The notes under the pieces are model-generated. The model worked only from the letters and a program-made list of their open reading frames with translations. It was not told where the DNA came from and searched no databases. DNA of 64,000 bases from Desulfobotulus mexicanus (lineage in GTDB: Bacteria; Desulfobacterota; Desulfobacteria; Desulfobacterales; ASO4-4): positions 697-64,696 of the forward strand of contig NZ_VDMB01000011.1 in NCBI RefSeq assembly GCF_006175995.1. Reading direction: 5' to 3'. Made by a program: the position numbers and the translations under genes. Positions 35,570 to 44,049 of this stretch are shown piece after piece. The first letter of the stretch is position 1. Each line of letters opens with the position of its first letter.

Positions 35570-37138
35570 ATGAGAAGATCGGAAAACCGGCAGGTGGCAA
35601 GGGCTGTGGGCGTGGTGGGTGTTGCAACCCTTTTCAGTCGCATACTGGGCTTTGTCCGGGATATGGTGATAGCCGCATTTTTCGGTGCATCAACGGCTGC
35701 AGATGCCTTTTTTGTAGCATTCCGCATTCCCAATCTCATGCGTCGGCTGCTGGCCGAGGGTTCCCTGTCCATGGCCTTTGTTCCAGTTTTCAATTCGGTC
35801 ATGGAAAAGGAGGGGCGTGCCGGGGCTTTTGCCTTTGCAAGATCGGCACTCAGAATTCTGGCCCTTCTGCTTTTGTTCATTACAGTGCTGGGGGTACTGA
35901 CGGCTCCCTTTATTGTTCAGGTTATTGCTCCGGGCTTTGCCGATACACCTGAAAAAATGGGGCTGACGGTTTTTCTGACACGCATTACCTTTCCCTATGT
36001 GTTTTTTATATGTCTTGTGGCTTTGGCCATGGGCATGCTTAACAGTCTGGGGCACTTTGCGGTGCCGGCCCTTTCCCCCGTTGTTTTGAGCCTCTCCATG
36101 ATTTTAAGTGTGTGGCTGCTTGCCGCCCATATGGACCCTGCGGTAACGGCATTAGCCATCGGTGTGCTGGGGGGAGGAGTTTTTCAGCTTTTCATGCAGC
36201 TTCCCGTGCTGTGGAAAAAGGGCTTCCGGTTCAGGGGAAAGACGCCCTGGCTGCATCCGGGGGTCCGTCGAGTGGGGCGTCTCATGCTTCCCACGATTTT
36301 TGGTGCCGCTGTGTATCAGCTGAGCATTGTTATCGGTACCATTCTGGCTTCTTTTCTGGAGGCGGGCAGTGTTTCCTATCTGTATTATGCCGATCGCCTG
36401 GTGCAGTTTCCTCTGGCAATATTCGGTATTTCCGCAGCTACAGCGGTCCTGCCTACACTTTCCAGACAGGTGAGCAGCGGTCGCATGGGTGATCTGGGGG
36501 ATACCTTTGGGGAAGCTCTGCGCTGGATGCTTTTTATCAATCTTCCTGCCATGGCAGGTCTGATTGCCCTGGCCCATCCCCTTGTGGCTCTGCTTTTTCA
36601 GCGGGGGGCCTTTGATGCGGTGAGTGTGGCAGGTACGGCAACGGCACTTGTGTATTATAGCGCAGGATTGTGGGCCTTTGCCTGTGTTCGTATTGTGGTC
36701 TCTGTATTTTATGCCATGGAGGATACAAGAACACCGGTGATCATGGGCAGCATTTCCTTAGGCTCGGCTGTTGTGTTTTCCCTGATACTTATGCATCCCA
36801 TGTCCTATGGAGGGCTTGCCCTTGCCACAAGCCTTGGTTCCATGGTGAACTTTGTACTTCTGGCCTGGGTTCTTAACAGAAAAATACCGGGTCTTTTTTC
36901 ATTAAATATTTTAAAAAGTGCCCTGCTTTCCCTTTCCAGTGCCCTCATCATGGGCGTATGTGTTTACGGGGCGGATTTTTTTCTGGCATCCCGACTTACA
37001 GAGGGTAGCCTTGGGATGGGAGTGCGTGTGCTGGCGGGCATTGCTCTGGGAGTAGGAATCTACGGCGGGCTGGCTTTATTGATGAAAAGTCCTGAGCTGG
37101 GCATGGCCCTTAACTGGCTCCGGAGGCGGAAAAAATGA
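35570..37138 (+). CDS. murJ: Lipid II flippase MurJ
   Basis: 522 residues from the ATG at 35570 (MRRSENRQV). The frame is open farther upstream, but that part is poor in coding character and the conserved protein begins here. About 14 membrane helices are seen; the first carries the SRILGFVRDMVIA motif typical of MurJ/MviN, and the flippase family Arg residues (for example in YADRLVQFP) are kept. It moves the lipid-linked peptidoglycan precursor across the inner membrane. It overlaps ftsB by four bases. Confidence 0.95.
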   Translation: MRRSENRQVARAVGVVGVATLFSRILGFVRDMVIAAFFGASTAADAFFVAFRIPNLMRRLLAEGSLSMAFVPVFNSVMEKEGRAGAFAFARSALRILALLLLFITVLGVLTAPFIVQVIAPGFADTPEKMGLTVFLTRITFPYVFFICLVALAMGMLNSLGHFAVPALSPVVLSLSMILSVWLLAAHMDPAVTALAIGVLGGGVFQLFMQLPVLWKKGFRFRGKTPWLHPGVRRVGRLMLPTIFGAAVYQLSIVIGTILASFLEAGSVSYLYYADRLVQFPLAIFGISAATAVLPTLSRQVSSGRMGDLGDTFGEALRWMLFINLPAMAGLIALAHPLVALLFQRGAFDAVSVAGTATALVYYSAGLWAFACVRIVVSVFYAMEDTRTPVIMGSISLGSAVVFSLILMHPMSYGGLALATSLGSMVNFVLLAWVLNRKIPGLFSLNILKSALLSLSSALIMGVCVYGADFFLASRLTEGSLGMGVRVLAGIALGVGIYGGLALLMKSPELGMALNWLRRRKK

Positions 37139-37443
37139 AATTGATGATATTCTATGGTCTCTGGCTTTTTATTTGTGTGTTTGGAGCCTATGCCCTGTTG
37201 GGGACCGACGGCTATTTTGACTACAGGCAGCTTATGAGCCAGCATGCTGGTATTAAAGAAGATAAAAGAGTACTGGAAGCAGAACGGGCGGATCTTCTGC
37301 GCAGGGTGCACCGTCTTCAGAATGACTGGAAATATATAGAAGCTGTGGCTCGGGAGCAGTTACTGATGGTTCCTGAACATGCCATGGTGTACCATTTCAG
37401 GGAAACAGGAAGCATTGAGGAGGAAGCTTCTTTTTTTCCATGA
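37135..37443 (+). CDS. ftsB: FtsB/DivIC septum-formation initiator
   Basis: 102 residues with the DivIC/FtsB plan: a short cytoplasmic tail, one membrane helix (about 5-22), a coiled coil (about 38-70) and a C-terminal region with the conserved EAVARE segment around residue 72. FtsB joins FtsL and FtsQ in the divisome. It starts inside the murJ stop (ATGA), so peptidoglycan-precursor export and division genes are co-translated. Confidence 0.85.
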   Translation: MKLMIFYGLWLFICVFGAYALLGTDGYFDYRQLMSQHAGIKEDKRVLEAERADLLRRVHRLQNDWKYIEAVAREQLLMVPEHAMVYHFRETGSIEEEASFFP

Positions 37444-37487
37444 GCTGATCATTTTGTAATGATTCATAATAGTTTTTTAAAGGTGAT

Positions 37488-37700
37488 ATGAATATGTTTC
37501 CGGATGAAAAAAGGGGTCGCTGCACCCTTGAAAAACTGAGACTGGAGCAGGGGTTGCCGCCGTTGCCGGAGCCGGATGATCCTGTGGTAGGCCGTCTGGA
37601 TGGCTGGCTTGAGGAGATGCTATCACCTCTGCCAGCAAAGAAAATCCGGTGTATCCGTGATAAATATAAAAAGAAAAAAAATGTTCTGGATCAGCCCTGA
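37488..37700 (+). CDS. Small hypothetical protein
   Basis: 70 residues, basic tail (KYKKKK), a Pro-rich middle, no signal or membrane segment. AAAGGTG before the ATG at 37488 looks like a binding site. It lies 44 bases after ftsB and overlaps nothing certain. The family is not recognised. It is kept because of its site and place in an operon, with modest confidence. Confidence 0.5.
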   Translation: MNMFPDEKRGRCTLEKLRLEQGLPPLPEPDDPVVGRLDGWLEEMLSPLPAKKIRCIRDKYKKKKNVLDQP

Positions 37701-37848
37701 AGGGCATAATGGGATGCTCAGCAGATTTTATCCCGGTATTCAGAAACGCTGGATTTGCGTTGTGATACAGATGCTTGCCTGTCTGCCCGGGAAGATAAAA
37801 GAACCGGGAAACGAGGAAGATTTTTTTATTTTAAACCTGGGGAAAAAT

Positions 37849-38574
37849 ATGAGGGATTCCATAGAGAAGGGAATCTGGGTTAGGGGTGCAAAGGCCATAT
37901 GGCCCATATGTGTGGGATATTTTCCACTGGGGCTTGCTTTTGGTGTACTGGCGGAAAAGGCTGGTCTTTCCGGAATGCATATTTTTTTTATGTCTTCCCT
38001 TGTTTTTGCAGGATCAGGCCAGTTCATAGCCGTATCCATGATTGATGCTGGAGCGTCAGTGCTTGCTGTTATGATGACCACCTTTATGGTTAATCTGCGG
38101 CATCTGCTCATGTCCTCATCCCTTGCCGTCTGGTACAGGGGGCAGTCCCGGAGGCGGCTTAGTCTTCTGGCCTGTTTTATAGTGGATGAAACCTTTGCGG
38201 TGAATACCAGCCGTCTGAAGTCAGGTGACTGGCCTCTGGGTGCAGCCATTGTGGCCAGCTTTCTGGCCTATGCCGCATGGGTGGGCAGTACGGTACTGGG
38301 GGGGATTTTCGGGCGGTTCATTGCACCGTCGGCCTTTGGCATTGATTATGCCATGATTGCCATGTTCATCTGTCTTCTGGTTTTTCAGTTGAATGGCCTG
38401 ATTTATATAATTTCAGGTCTTGCTGCAGCGGTGGCTGGTACAATTGCAGCCCTCTGGATTCCGGGGAATGCCTTTATTGTCGTGGGTGCCGTTGCGGGGG
38501 CAAGTGTGGGGCTTTTGCTTAAACGAATGGCCCGGATGCAGGGGGAATGGGTGAAGGGTAAAGATGAGTTCTGA
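37849..38574 (+). CDS. azlC: Branched-chain amino-acid exporter large subunit AzlC
   Basis: 241 residues from the ATG at 37849, where the conserved N terminus begins. The frame extends upstream over the small ORF at 37488, but that part lacks family features. It has several membrane helices with the family motifs GYFPLGLAFG and FAGSGQF. AzlC with AzlD exports branched-chain amino acids and analogues. Its end overlaps azlD by 11 bases. Confidence 0.9.
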   Translation: MRDSIEKGIWVRGAKAIWPICVGYFPLGLAFGVLAEKAGLSGMHIFFMSSLVFAGSGQFIAVSMIDAGASVLAVMMTTFMVNLRHLLMSSSLAVWYRGQSRRRLSLLACFIVDETFAVNTSRLKSGDWPLGAAIVASFLAYAAWVGSTVLGGIFGRFIAPSAFGIDYAMIAMFICLLVFQLNGLIYIISGLAAAVAGTIAALWIPGNAFIVVGAVAGASVGLLLKRMARMQGEWVKGKDEF

Positions 38575-38890
38575 ATACATGATTCTGGTTATGGGGATGG
38601 GGCTGGTGAGTTTTATCCCCAGATGGATTCCCCTTTTTTTTCTGAGTCGGAAAAAAATGCCACCCTTGCTGGAAGAATGGCTGGATCTGATTCCCGTATC
38701 CATCCTTGCAGCCCTTCTGGTTCCTTATCTTATCACTGCAGGGGAGCCAAGGGTGCTCAGCTTCACACAACCAGAGCTGGCCGTTGCTTTTCCTACGCTG
38801 CTGGTGGCTCTGTGGACCAGGTCTCTGGGGCTGACCCTGTTGGCGGGTATGGGCATGTTCTGGCTGGCGGGAAAGACGGGATGGTTTTAG
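38564..38890 (+). CDS. azlD: Branched-chain amino-acid exporter small subunit AzlD
   Basis: 108 residues, four hydrophobic helices, with the RWIPLFFL and ARG/KK turns seen in AzlD proteins. It pairs with AzlC. It overlaps azlC by 11 bases and has a plausible GAAGGG-like region upstream inside that gene. Confidence 0.85.
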   Translation: MSSEYMILVMGMGLVSFIPRWIPLFFLSRKKMPPLLEEWLDLIPVSILAALLVPYLITAGEPRVLSFTQPELAVAFPTLLVALWTRSLGLTLLAGMGMFWLAGKTGWF

Positions 38891-38920
38891 GCAATCCGGC
38901 AGAATGAAAGCAGGCAAGGT

Positions 38921-39583
38921 ATGGCTGAGAAAGCTTTTTGTATTCATCGTTTCATGGAGATTCTATCAAAGGCATATAAGGAATGGAATGCTCCGGTGAT
39001 AAGCCTCATGGCGGCAACGGGTGCAACTCCCTTTGCTGTTCTTGTGGCCACCCTGCTTAGCTTGAGAACAAAGGATGAGGTTACGGAAGCCGCAGCTCTT
39101 CGGCTTCTTCATGAAGCGGATACGCCGGAGGCTGTCTTGTCTCTGGGGGAAGAGCGTATTCGGGAGCTTATTTTTCCAGTGGGTTTTTATCCCACCAAGG
39201 CCATGCGGCTTGTGGAAATATGTTCAATTCTGATCCGTCAGTATGCCGGAAAAGTGCCCCGGACCATGGAAGAACTTCTGGCACTTCCGGGGGTGGGTCG
39301 TAAAACCGCTAATCTTGTGCTGATTGAAGGTTTCGGTCTTCCGGGTATCTGTGTGGATACCCATGTGCATCGCATTTCAAACCGCCTTGCTTATGTTTCA
39401 ACAAAAACACCGGAGCAGACGGAGATGGTACTGCGCAGAATTCTTCCATCTGAGTACTGGATTTCATACAATGAAATTCTAGTGGCCTTTGGCCAGACTC
39501 TCTGCCGCCCCCTTTCTCCATGGTGCAGCCGCTGTCCCGTTGCAGCTCTCTGTCCCCGCAAAGGCGTTGAACGTTCCCGCTGA
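38921..39583 (+). CDS. nth: Endonuclease III
   Basis: 220 residues. A DNA glycosylase with AP-lyase activity for oxidised pyrimidines. The helix-hairpin-helix LPGVGRKTANLVL holds the catalytic Lys, and Asp follows in VDTHV. The four iron-sulfur cysteines have the exact endonuclease III spacing: Cys195-X6-Cys202-X2-Cys205-X5-Cys211. It converges with moaA with 6 bases between the stops. Confidence 0.95.
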   Translation: MAEKAFCIHRFMEILSKAYKEWNAPVISLMAATGATPFAVLVATLLSLRTKDEVTEAAALRLLHEADTPEAVLSLGEERIRELIFPVGFYPTKAMRLVEICSILIRQYAGKVPRTMEELLALPGVGRKTANLVLIEGFGLPGICVDTHVHRISNRLAYVSTKTPEQTEMVLRRILPSEYWISYNEILVAFGQTLCRPLSPWCSRCPVAALCPRKGVERSR

Positions 39584-39589
39584 AGTTTT

Positions 39590-40579
39590 TTATCCTCCTA
39601 TCCTTGCCATGGCCGTATCCACCTGACCTTCACTGTCCGGATGAAAGATGTGTTCGGCACCTTTGTGGCGCAGGCATGAAATGAATATGTTCTGAATTTC
39701 TTTTTTGCCTGCTCCGTGACGCAGGGGGCCTTTAATGTCATGGCTGATGTCCGAAAGCAGACATGGTCTGAGGCGGCCATCAGCCGTGAGCCGAAGGCGG
39801 TTGCATGTATGGCAGAAGTGACGGCTCAAGGCCGGTATGAAGCCGATTTCTCCCTTGGCACCCGGAAAAGTGAACTTTCTTGCCGGTCCGTCCAGCTGAT
39901 CGCTAGGCAGAGGAGTCAGCGAACCTAAGGCTCCGATAGAATCCTGAATTTCCTGTACCAGGACAGGTCTGTGATCTGCGTGGTGATGATGTCCTATGGG
40001 CATTTCTTCAATGAAACGGACGGATATATTGTTATTTAAGGCAAGGGAAGCAAGGGCTGAAAAATCTTTTTCATTTACATTTCTTAATGCCACTGCATTT
40101 AGTTTGATGATAAAGCTTTTTCTTGCCAGAGCCTCTTCTATCCCTGTCCATACTTCATGGAAGGCATCTTTTCCGGTTATTCTGAAAAAGGTTTCAGGAT
40201 CAAGGGTGTCAAGGCTGATGTTGATCTGATGAACACCGGCATCCTGTAAGCGGTCAAGGGAGGAGGGGAGCAGGATGCCATTGGTGGTTATGGCCAGCCT
40301 TTCAAGACCTGGCAGGCTGCCAAGCTTCTTTAAAAAGGGGAAAATACCTTTGCGGACAAGAGGTTCTCCACCGGTGATACGAATTTTTCTGATACCGATT
40401 TCAAGGGCTGCACGGGCAATGACAAGTATTTCTTCAAAACGGAGTATGTCTTCATGGCGAAGTCTGGGACTGGGGCTGATGGGGTTGCAGTAGATGCAGG
40501 CAAGGTTGCAGCGGTCCGTCACGGAAATACGGAGATAATTAACGGGTCTGGCGCATGCATCCTGCAGTGGGGCCTTCAC
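39590..40579 (-). CDS. moaA: GTP 3',8-cyclase MoaA
   Basis: 329 residues. A radical-SAM enzyme starting molybdopterin synthesis. The N-terminal cluster is Cys24-X3-Cys28-X2-Cys31, and the C-terminal [4Fe-4S] site includes CHTC with a second Cys in RPCLLSD. The final two residues are Gly-Gly, the conserved tail that inserts in the active site. It overlaps moaC by four bases. Confidence 0.97.
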   Translation of the reverse strand: MKAPLQDACARPVNYLRISVTDRCNLACIYCNPISPSPRLRHEDILRFEEILVIARAALEIGIRKIRITGGEPLVRKGIFPFLKKLGSLPGLERLAITTNGILLPSSLDRLQDAGVHQINISLDTLDPETFFRITGKDAFHEVWTGIEEALARKSFIIKLNAVALRNVNEKDFSALASLALNNNISVRFIEEMPIGHHHHADHRPVLVQEIQDSIGALGSLTPLPSDQLDGPARKFTFPGAKGEIGFIPALSRHFCHTCNRLRLTADGRLRPCLLSDISHDIKGPLRHGAGKKEIQNIFISCLRHKGAEHIFHPDSEGQVDTAMARIGG

Positions 40580-41058
40580 AGGGATCTCCGGATAAAGGTG
40601 CCGGATTTGCCGCCCTCTTTTTCTTCAAGGCGTATACTGGATATTTCCATGCTTTTGTCCACGGCTTTGGCCATGTCGTAAAGGGTGAGGGCCGCTGCGG
40701 ACACCGCCGTGAGGGCTTCCATTTCAACGCCTGTGGGGCTTAAGGTCCGGACTTCGGCTTCAAGGTGAATACAGCTGTTCTTTGTGTCCGGCTGGAAGTC
40801 AACACGGATGCCCGTAAGCATGAGGGGGTGGCAGAGGGGAATTATATCGGCAGTTCGTTTGGCAGCCATGATGCCTGCAATTCTTGCGGTTTCAAGGACA
40901 TTGCCCTTTTTTCCCTGCCCGGAAAGAATATGCTGCAGGGTTTCGGGCTGCATGTATATGCAGCCTGTGGCCAGTGCCCTTCGCAGGGTTGATTCTTTAT
41001 CCGATACATCAACCATGCGGACCCGGCCTTCGGGGTCCAGGTGTGTAAGTTCTGCCAT
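40576..41058 (-). CDS. moaC: Cyclic pyranopterin monophosphate synthase MoaC
   Basis: 160 residues from the ATG at 41058, which has AAGGAA before it; the open frame upstream has no family features. The MAELTHLD start, the PLCHPL motif and the [11 protein letters not shown] segment identify MoaC, which closes the second step of molybdopterin synthesis. It lies between moaE and moaA on the minus strand and is coupled to moaA. Confidence 0.95.
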   Translation of the reverse strand: MAELTHLDPEGRVRMVDVSDKESTLRRALATGCIYMQPETLQHILSGQGKKGNVLETARIAGIMAAKRTADIIPLCHPLMLTGIRVDFQPDTKNSCIHLEAEVRTLSPTGVEMEALTAVSAAALTLYDMAKAVDKSMEISSIRLEEKEGGKSGTFIRRSL

Positions 41059-41119
41059 CTGTGTTCCTTCGTATACCGCAGAACGGTATCTGATTATTTT
41101 TGTTTTGAATAAAAGTCGG

Positions 41120-41485
41120 TCAGGCAAAAAACTCCGTCTTATTTGTTGCCTGTCCCTTGATTGCTTCAAGGGTTTCCGTGAGGGCGCTGATCACATGCTC
41201 CCTTATATCCCCTGCCACAACGATATACATGACATCATCCCCGGTTTTGAGATCCTGATCCCCGAATATGTGTACCTGCACATCCACGATCCCCGGCATT
41301 CTTCTGGTTTTTTCAAGAATGGCTGCAAGCACAGGCTGGTTTACGGAGACCCGGAGGCCTCTAACCTTTCTTCCGTCACGGCTGGTTTCACGGACAACAC
41401 CATTGTGGCAGAGAAGCATTCCTGCACCGGGAAATTCCGGGTGATTTTTTACTCTTAGAATCAGATCCTGAAGGGATATGGTCAT
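41120..41485 (-). CDS. moaE: MoaE-like molybdopterin synthase protein
   Basis: 121 residues with the [17 protein letters not shown] stretch that marks MoaE, plus conserved Arg and Lys around RKVRG. MoaE with the sulfur carrier MoaD adds the dithiolene sulfurs. This protein is shorter than E. coli MoaE (about 150 residues), and the C-terminal half is not a close match, so it may be a variant or MoaE-related protein. It precedes moaC on the same strand. Confidence 0.7.
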   Translation of the reverse strand: MTISLQDLILRVKNHPEFPGAGMLLCHNGVVRETSRDGRKVRGLRVSVNQPVLAAILEKTRRMPGIVDVQVHIFGDQDLKTGDDVMYIVVAGDIREHVISALTETLEAIKGQATNKTEFFA

Positions 41486-41523
41486 TTTTATTCTTCTTTC
41501 GTGTTCATCATATACTTGTGTTG

Positions 41524-41550
41524 CAGGGGCACCCTTTGTGGGTGCCCCTG
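41524..41550 (+). repeat. Perfect 11-base inverted repeat (second-hairpin type)
   Basis: CAGGGGCACCC (41524-41534) and GGGTGCCCCTG (41540-41550) are exact reverse complements around TTTGT. The core GGGGCACCC...GGGTGCCCC is shared with the repeats at 7596 and 45721. It lies in the 135 bases between moaE and the SLOG-like gene, so it is not in a coding region. Confidence 0.65.
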
Positions 41551-41620
41551 GACAGGCTCAAGGCCCGTTGCATTTTTTCTGGCTCAGGCTTTCCATAGTT
41601 GAAAGATCCTGATTAACAGT

Positions 41621-42172
41621 TTATTTTTTAAAGGATCGTGCAAAAAGATCGCCTATGGCAGTTTTGCCTTCTTCTGTCAGGTGACGGGTGCCTGTGGCGG
41701 CAAAGGTGCTGTGGGTAATGACAGGGGTGTCTTTAACCCACTGGTTTTGCTGCCAGGTAAACCATTCCATGGCTTTTTGATCATAAACGGAAAGGGGGCG
41801 GTTAAAGAATTTTGCCAGTTCAACGCCCCAGCCCGTACCGCCTTTCACGGTGCCGTCTTCCTGAATCCAGCCCACGGCAAAGATCTGGTGTCCGTGGTTG
41901 ATGGTGTGGAAAAGCAGTTGCATGACCTTGCGGATGGTATCTACTTTGGAATAGCTTCTGCCCATACGTTTGGAAACAATTTCCATGCTTACATCCCCCT
42001 TTGAAAGGGTTGCAGCATCAAGAACTTCCATGGCGTGGCTGCGCTCAATATCCCGGCCTGTCCAGGAATAATGAACTTCTTTAATGCCGCAGCTTTCGGC
42101 AAGTCGGCCAAATTCGCTTTCGGTGCCCTGGTGGCCGCTGGTGTAAAGGGTACTTTGGGATTGTGTCTGCAT
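41621..42172 (-). CDS. Possible SLOG-family (YpsA-like) nucleotide-binding protein
   Basis: 183 residues. The N terminus (TLYTSGHQGTESEFGRLAE) and the middle (VKGGTGWGVELAKFF) have the Gly-rich, Rossmann-like look of SLOG/YpsA-related proteins, in which a nucleotide or its derivative is bound. A conserved-looking ATGTRHLTEEG motif lies near the C terminus. GGAGG lies just before the ATG at 42172. I do not know the exact family, so treat the call as tentative. SLOG proteins often occur in nucleotide-signalling or defence contexts, which the neighbours here do not show. Confidence 0.45.
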   Translation of the reverse strand: MQTQSQSTLYTSGHQGTESEFGRLAESCGIKEVHYSWTGRDIERSHAMEVLDAATLSKGDVSMEIVSKRMGRSYSKVDTIRKVMQLLFHTINHGHQIFAVGWIQEDGTVKGGTGWGVELAKFFNRPLSVYDQKAMEWFTWQQNQWVKDTPVITHSTFAATGTRHLTEEGKTAIGDLFARSFKK

Positions 42173-42540
42173 TGAGCCTCCAATAATGTAAAAAGGAAGG
42201 TTGTCTGGGCTGTCTGGCCCTGGTGGTGTATGTCCTCCTGTGGGCCGGGATCAGACATTTCACTTGAAAGTGTACGGGCAGGGGAGAAAAAATCAAGAAT
42301 CAAATGATATGAAAGAAAAAATAAGGGAAAAATTTTAGACAAAGGAACTGGATTTTTCTGTTTAAAGGGTCGGACCTTTTTGGTCAACCCATCGGATACC
42401 AAGAAGAAAGTTGCTTGACAAGATGGAGACTGACGCTTAGTAAAAACCCTTTACACGATGATTGAAAGGGGCTTATTTAACATCTGTTTTTTTATACCTG
42501 TGGCAGCTTTTTTTAATTTTGAAAATGGATGGAGGTAGAA
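42173..42540. other. 368-bp intergenic region with promoter
   Basis: Between the divergent SLOG-like gene and the transporter genes. TTGACA (42415-42420) and TAGTAA (42438-42443), 17 bases apart, form a probable promoter for the transporter operon. No small ORF or RNA is evident. Confidence 0.5.
42415..42443 (+). promoter_or_regulatory. Promoter of the amino-acid transporter operon
   Basis: TTGACA followed after 17 bases by TAGTAA, about 100 bases before the substrate-binding protein gene. The -10 match is moderate (four of six). Confidence 0.5.
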
Positions 42541-43296
42541 ATGATAAGGCAAACCTGTAAAGTTTTTGTTCTGGCCCTGCTGGCCCTGGCATGGACATCC
42601 ATGGCCATGGCTGAATGCCGTTTATGGCAGCAGATTCAATCTTCCGGTTTTTTTACCGTTGGAACCAGCCCGGATTATCCTCCCTTTGAAAGCATTGATG
42701 ATAATGGCAATATTGTTGGTTTTGATATTGATCTGATCCGGGCCGTTGCGGCTGAGATGGGTCTGGAGGTGAGGCTTCGGGGAATGGGTTTTGATTCCAT
42801 CCTCATTGCCGTACGCAGTGGACAGGTGCATTTGGGCATGTCCAGTTTTTCCGTTACTGAAGAACGCAAGCGAAGTGTGGATTTCACCATTCCTTACTAT
42901 AGCAGCGGACAGGTGGTTCTGGTTAATGCTGATTCTGATATCCGTACCGTTGAAGATCTCAAGGGAAAGGTGGTTTCCGCCCAGATTGGTTCCACCAGCG
43001 CAGATGCTGCTCAGGCCATTGAGGGGGCCACTGCCCGTATTGTGGATGATGCCAGCACCGCTGTCATGATGCTCAGGAATAAGGCTGCCGATGGTGTGGT
43101 TCTGGATGTGGCCATTGCAGAAAATTATGTGCAGAGATTTGGTTTCGTTCAGATGGATGAGCCTTTAAATTACGAGGAAGTGGCTGCGGTTATCCGCAAA
43201 GGTTGTCCTGAGTTTCTTGATGCCCTGAATGAGGCTTTCAAGAAAGTTAAGACTTCCGGCAAGCTGGATGAACTCCGTCAGAAGTGGGACGTATAG
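42541..43296 (+). CDS. Amino-acid ABC transporter substrate-binding protein
   Basis: 251 residues from the ATG at 42541; GGAGG at 42531-42535 rules out the earlier ATG at 42529, which overlaps it. A signal peptide ends AMA before Glu-Cys. The mature protein is the SBP_bac_3 type: the GTSPDYPPFE start, the GFDIDLIRA motif and the RSVDFTIPYY stretch are all present. Members bind polar amino acids in the periplasm. It is followed by a 14-base-pair stem-loop and then the permease gene. Confidence 0.93.
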   Translation: MIRQTCKVFVLALLALAWTSMAMAECRLWQQIQSSGFFTVGTSPDYPPFESIDDNGNIVGFDIDLIRAVAAEMGLEVRLRGMGFDSILIAVRSGQVHLGMSSFSVTEERKRSVDFTIPYYSSGQVVLVNADSDIRTVEDLKGKVVSAQIGSTSADAAQAIEGATARIVDDASTAVMMLRNKAADGVVLDVAIAENYVQRFGFVQMDEPLNYEEVAAVIRKGCPEFLDALNEAFKKVKTSGKLDELRQKWDV

Positions 43297-43303
43297 ATTG
43301 AAT

Positions 43304-43336
43304 AATACCGGAAAAAGATTTGCTTTTTCCGGTATT
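43304..43336 (+). promoter_or_regulatory. Intercistronic stem-loop between binding protein and permease
   Basis: AATACCGGAAAAAG (43304-43317) pairs perfectly with CTTTTTCCGGTATT (43323-43336) over a five-base loop. There is no long T-run after it. Such stems often protect the binding-protein mRNA from 3' decay, giving more binding protein than permease; that function here is inference. Confidence 0.65.
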
Positions 43337-43356
43337 AAAAAGGGGCAGGACAGGGT

Positions 43357-44031
43357 ATGGAGCTGGATTTTTCGCTGCTCTGGCAGCATCGCATGTTTAT
43401 GGTTAAAGGGGCAGTGGTAACCATTCAGCTGACCTTCGGAGCCATTATTCTCGGGTTTATTCTGGGTTGTGTTGCCGGTATAGGCAGGGTTTCCAGAAAT
43501 ACTATTTTTCGCAGTATCAGCGGGATTTATGTCTACGTTCTTCGGGGCACTCCCATGCTGTTGCAGATTTTTTTCGTGTACTTTGGGATCCCCCAGATTT
43601 ACATGGCGCTGACGGGTAACAGCATGACCCCTGATCCCCTCACGGCCGGGGTAATTGCCCTTGGATTCAATTCAGGTGCCTATGTGGCGGAGATTGTGCG
43701 TTCCGGTATTGAAGGGGTTGCCAAAGGGCAGATGGAAGCGGCACGGTCTCTGGGTATGACCCATGGACAGGCCATGAGGCATATTATTCTGCCTCAGGCT
43801 TTCCGGAGAGTGATTCCTCCCCTTGGCAATGAGATTATTATTCTTCTGAAGGATTCTTCTCTGGTGTCTGTTATTGGTGCCGGTGAGCTTATGTATTCCG
43901 CAAGGGTTATGGGTGCCCGTTATTATGACTATGTTCAGTTTCTTGCGGGAGCGGCGCTGATTTATCTTTTCCTGACCTTTGTGATTTCCCAGCTCCTTGC
44001 CATGCTGGAGCGAAGACTTAAGGTATCCTGA
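43357..44031 (+). CDS. Amino-acid ABC transporter permease
   Basis: 224 residues with about five membrane helices of the HisM/GlnP type. The EAA loop (EAARSLGMTHGQA) for the ATPase contact is present at about residue 127. AGGGGCAGG lies upstream of the ATG. It partners the binding protein. The ATPase gene that should complete the transporter is not next to it, unlike most such operons. Confidence 0.93.
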   Translation: MELDFSLLWQHRMFMVKGAVVTIQLTFGAIILGFILGCVAGIGRVSRNTIFRSISGIYVYVLRGTPMLLQIFFVYFGIPQIYMALTGNSMTPDPLTAGVIALGFNSGAYVAEIVRSGIEGVAKGQMEAARSLGMTHGQAMRHIILPQAFRRVIPPLGNEIIILLKDSSLVSVIGAGELMYSARVMGARYYDYVQFLAGAALIYLFLTFVISQLLAMLERRLKVS

Positions 44032-44049
44032 CATGGAAGGGGTTTTTAG

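Noticed and set aside
37600-37848. Upstream extension of azlC
   Set aside because: The conserved AzlC N terminus begins at 37849; the extension overlaps the small ORF at 37488 and adds a Cys- and Arg-rich tail unlike the family.
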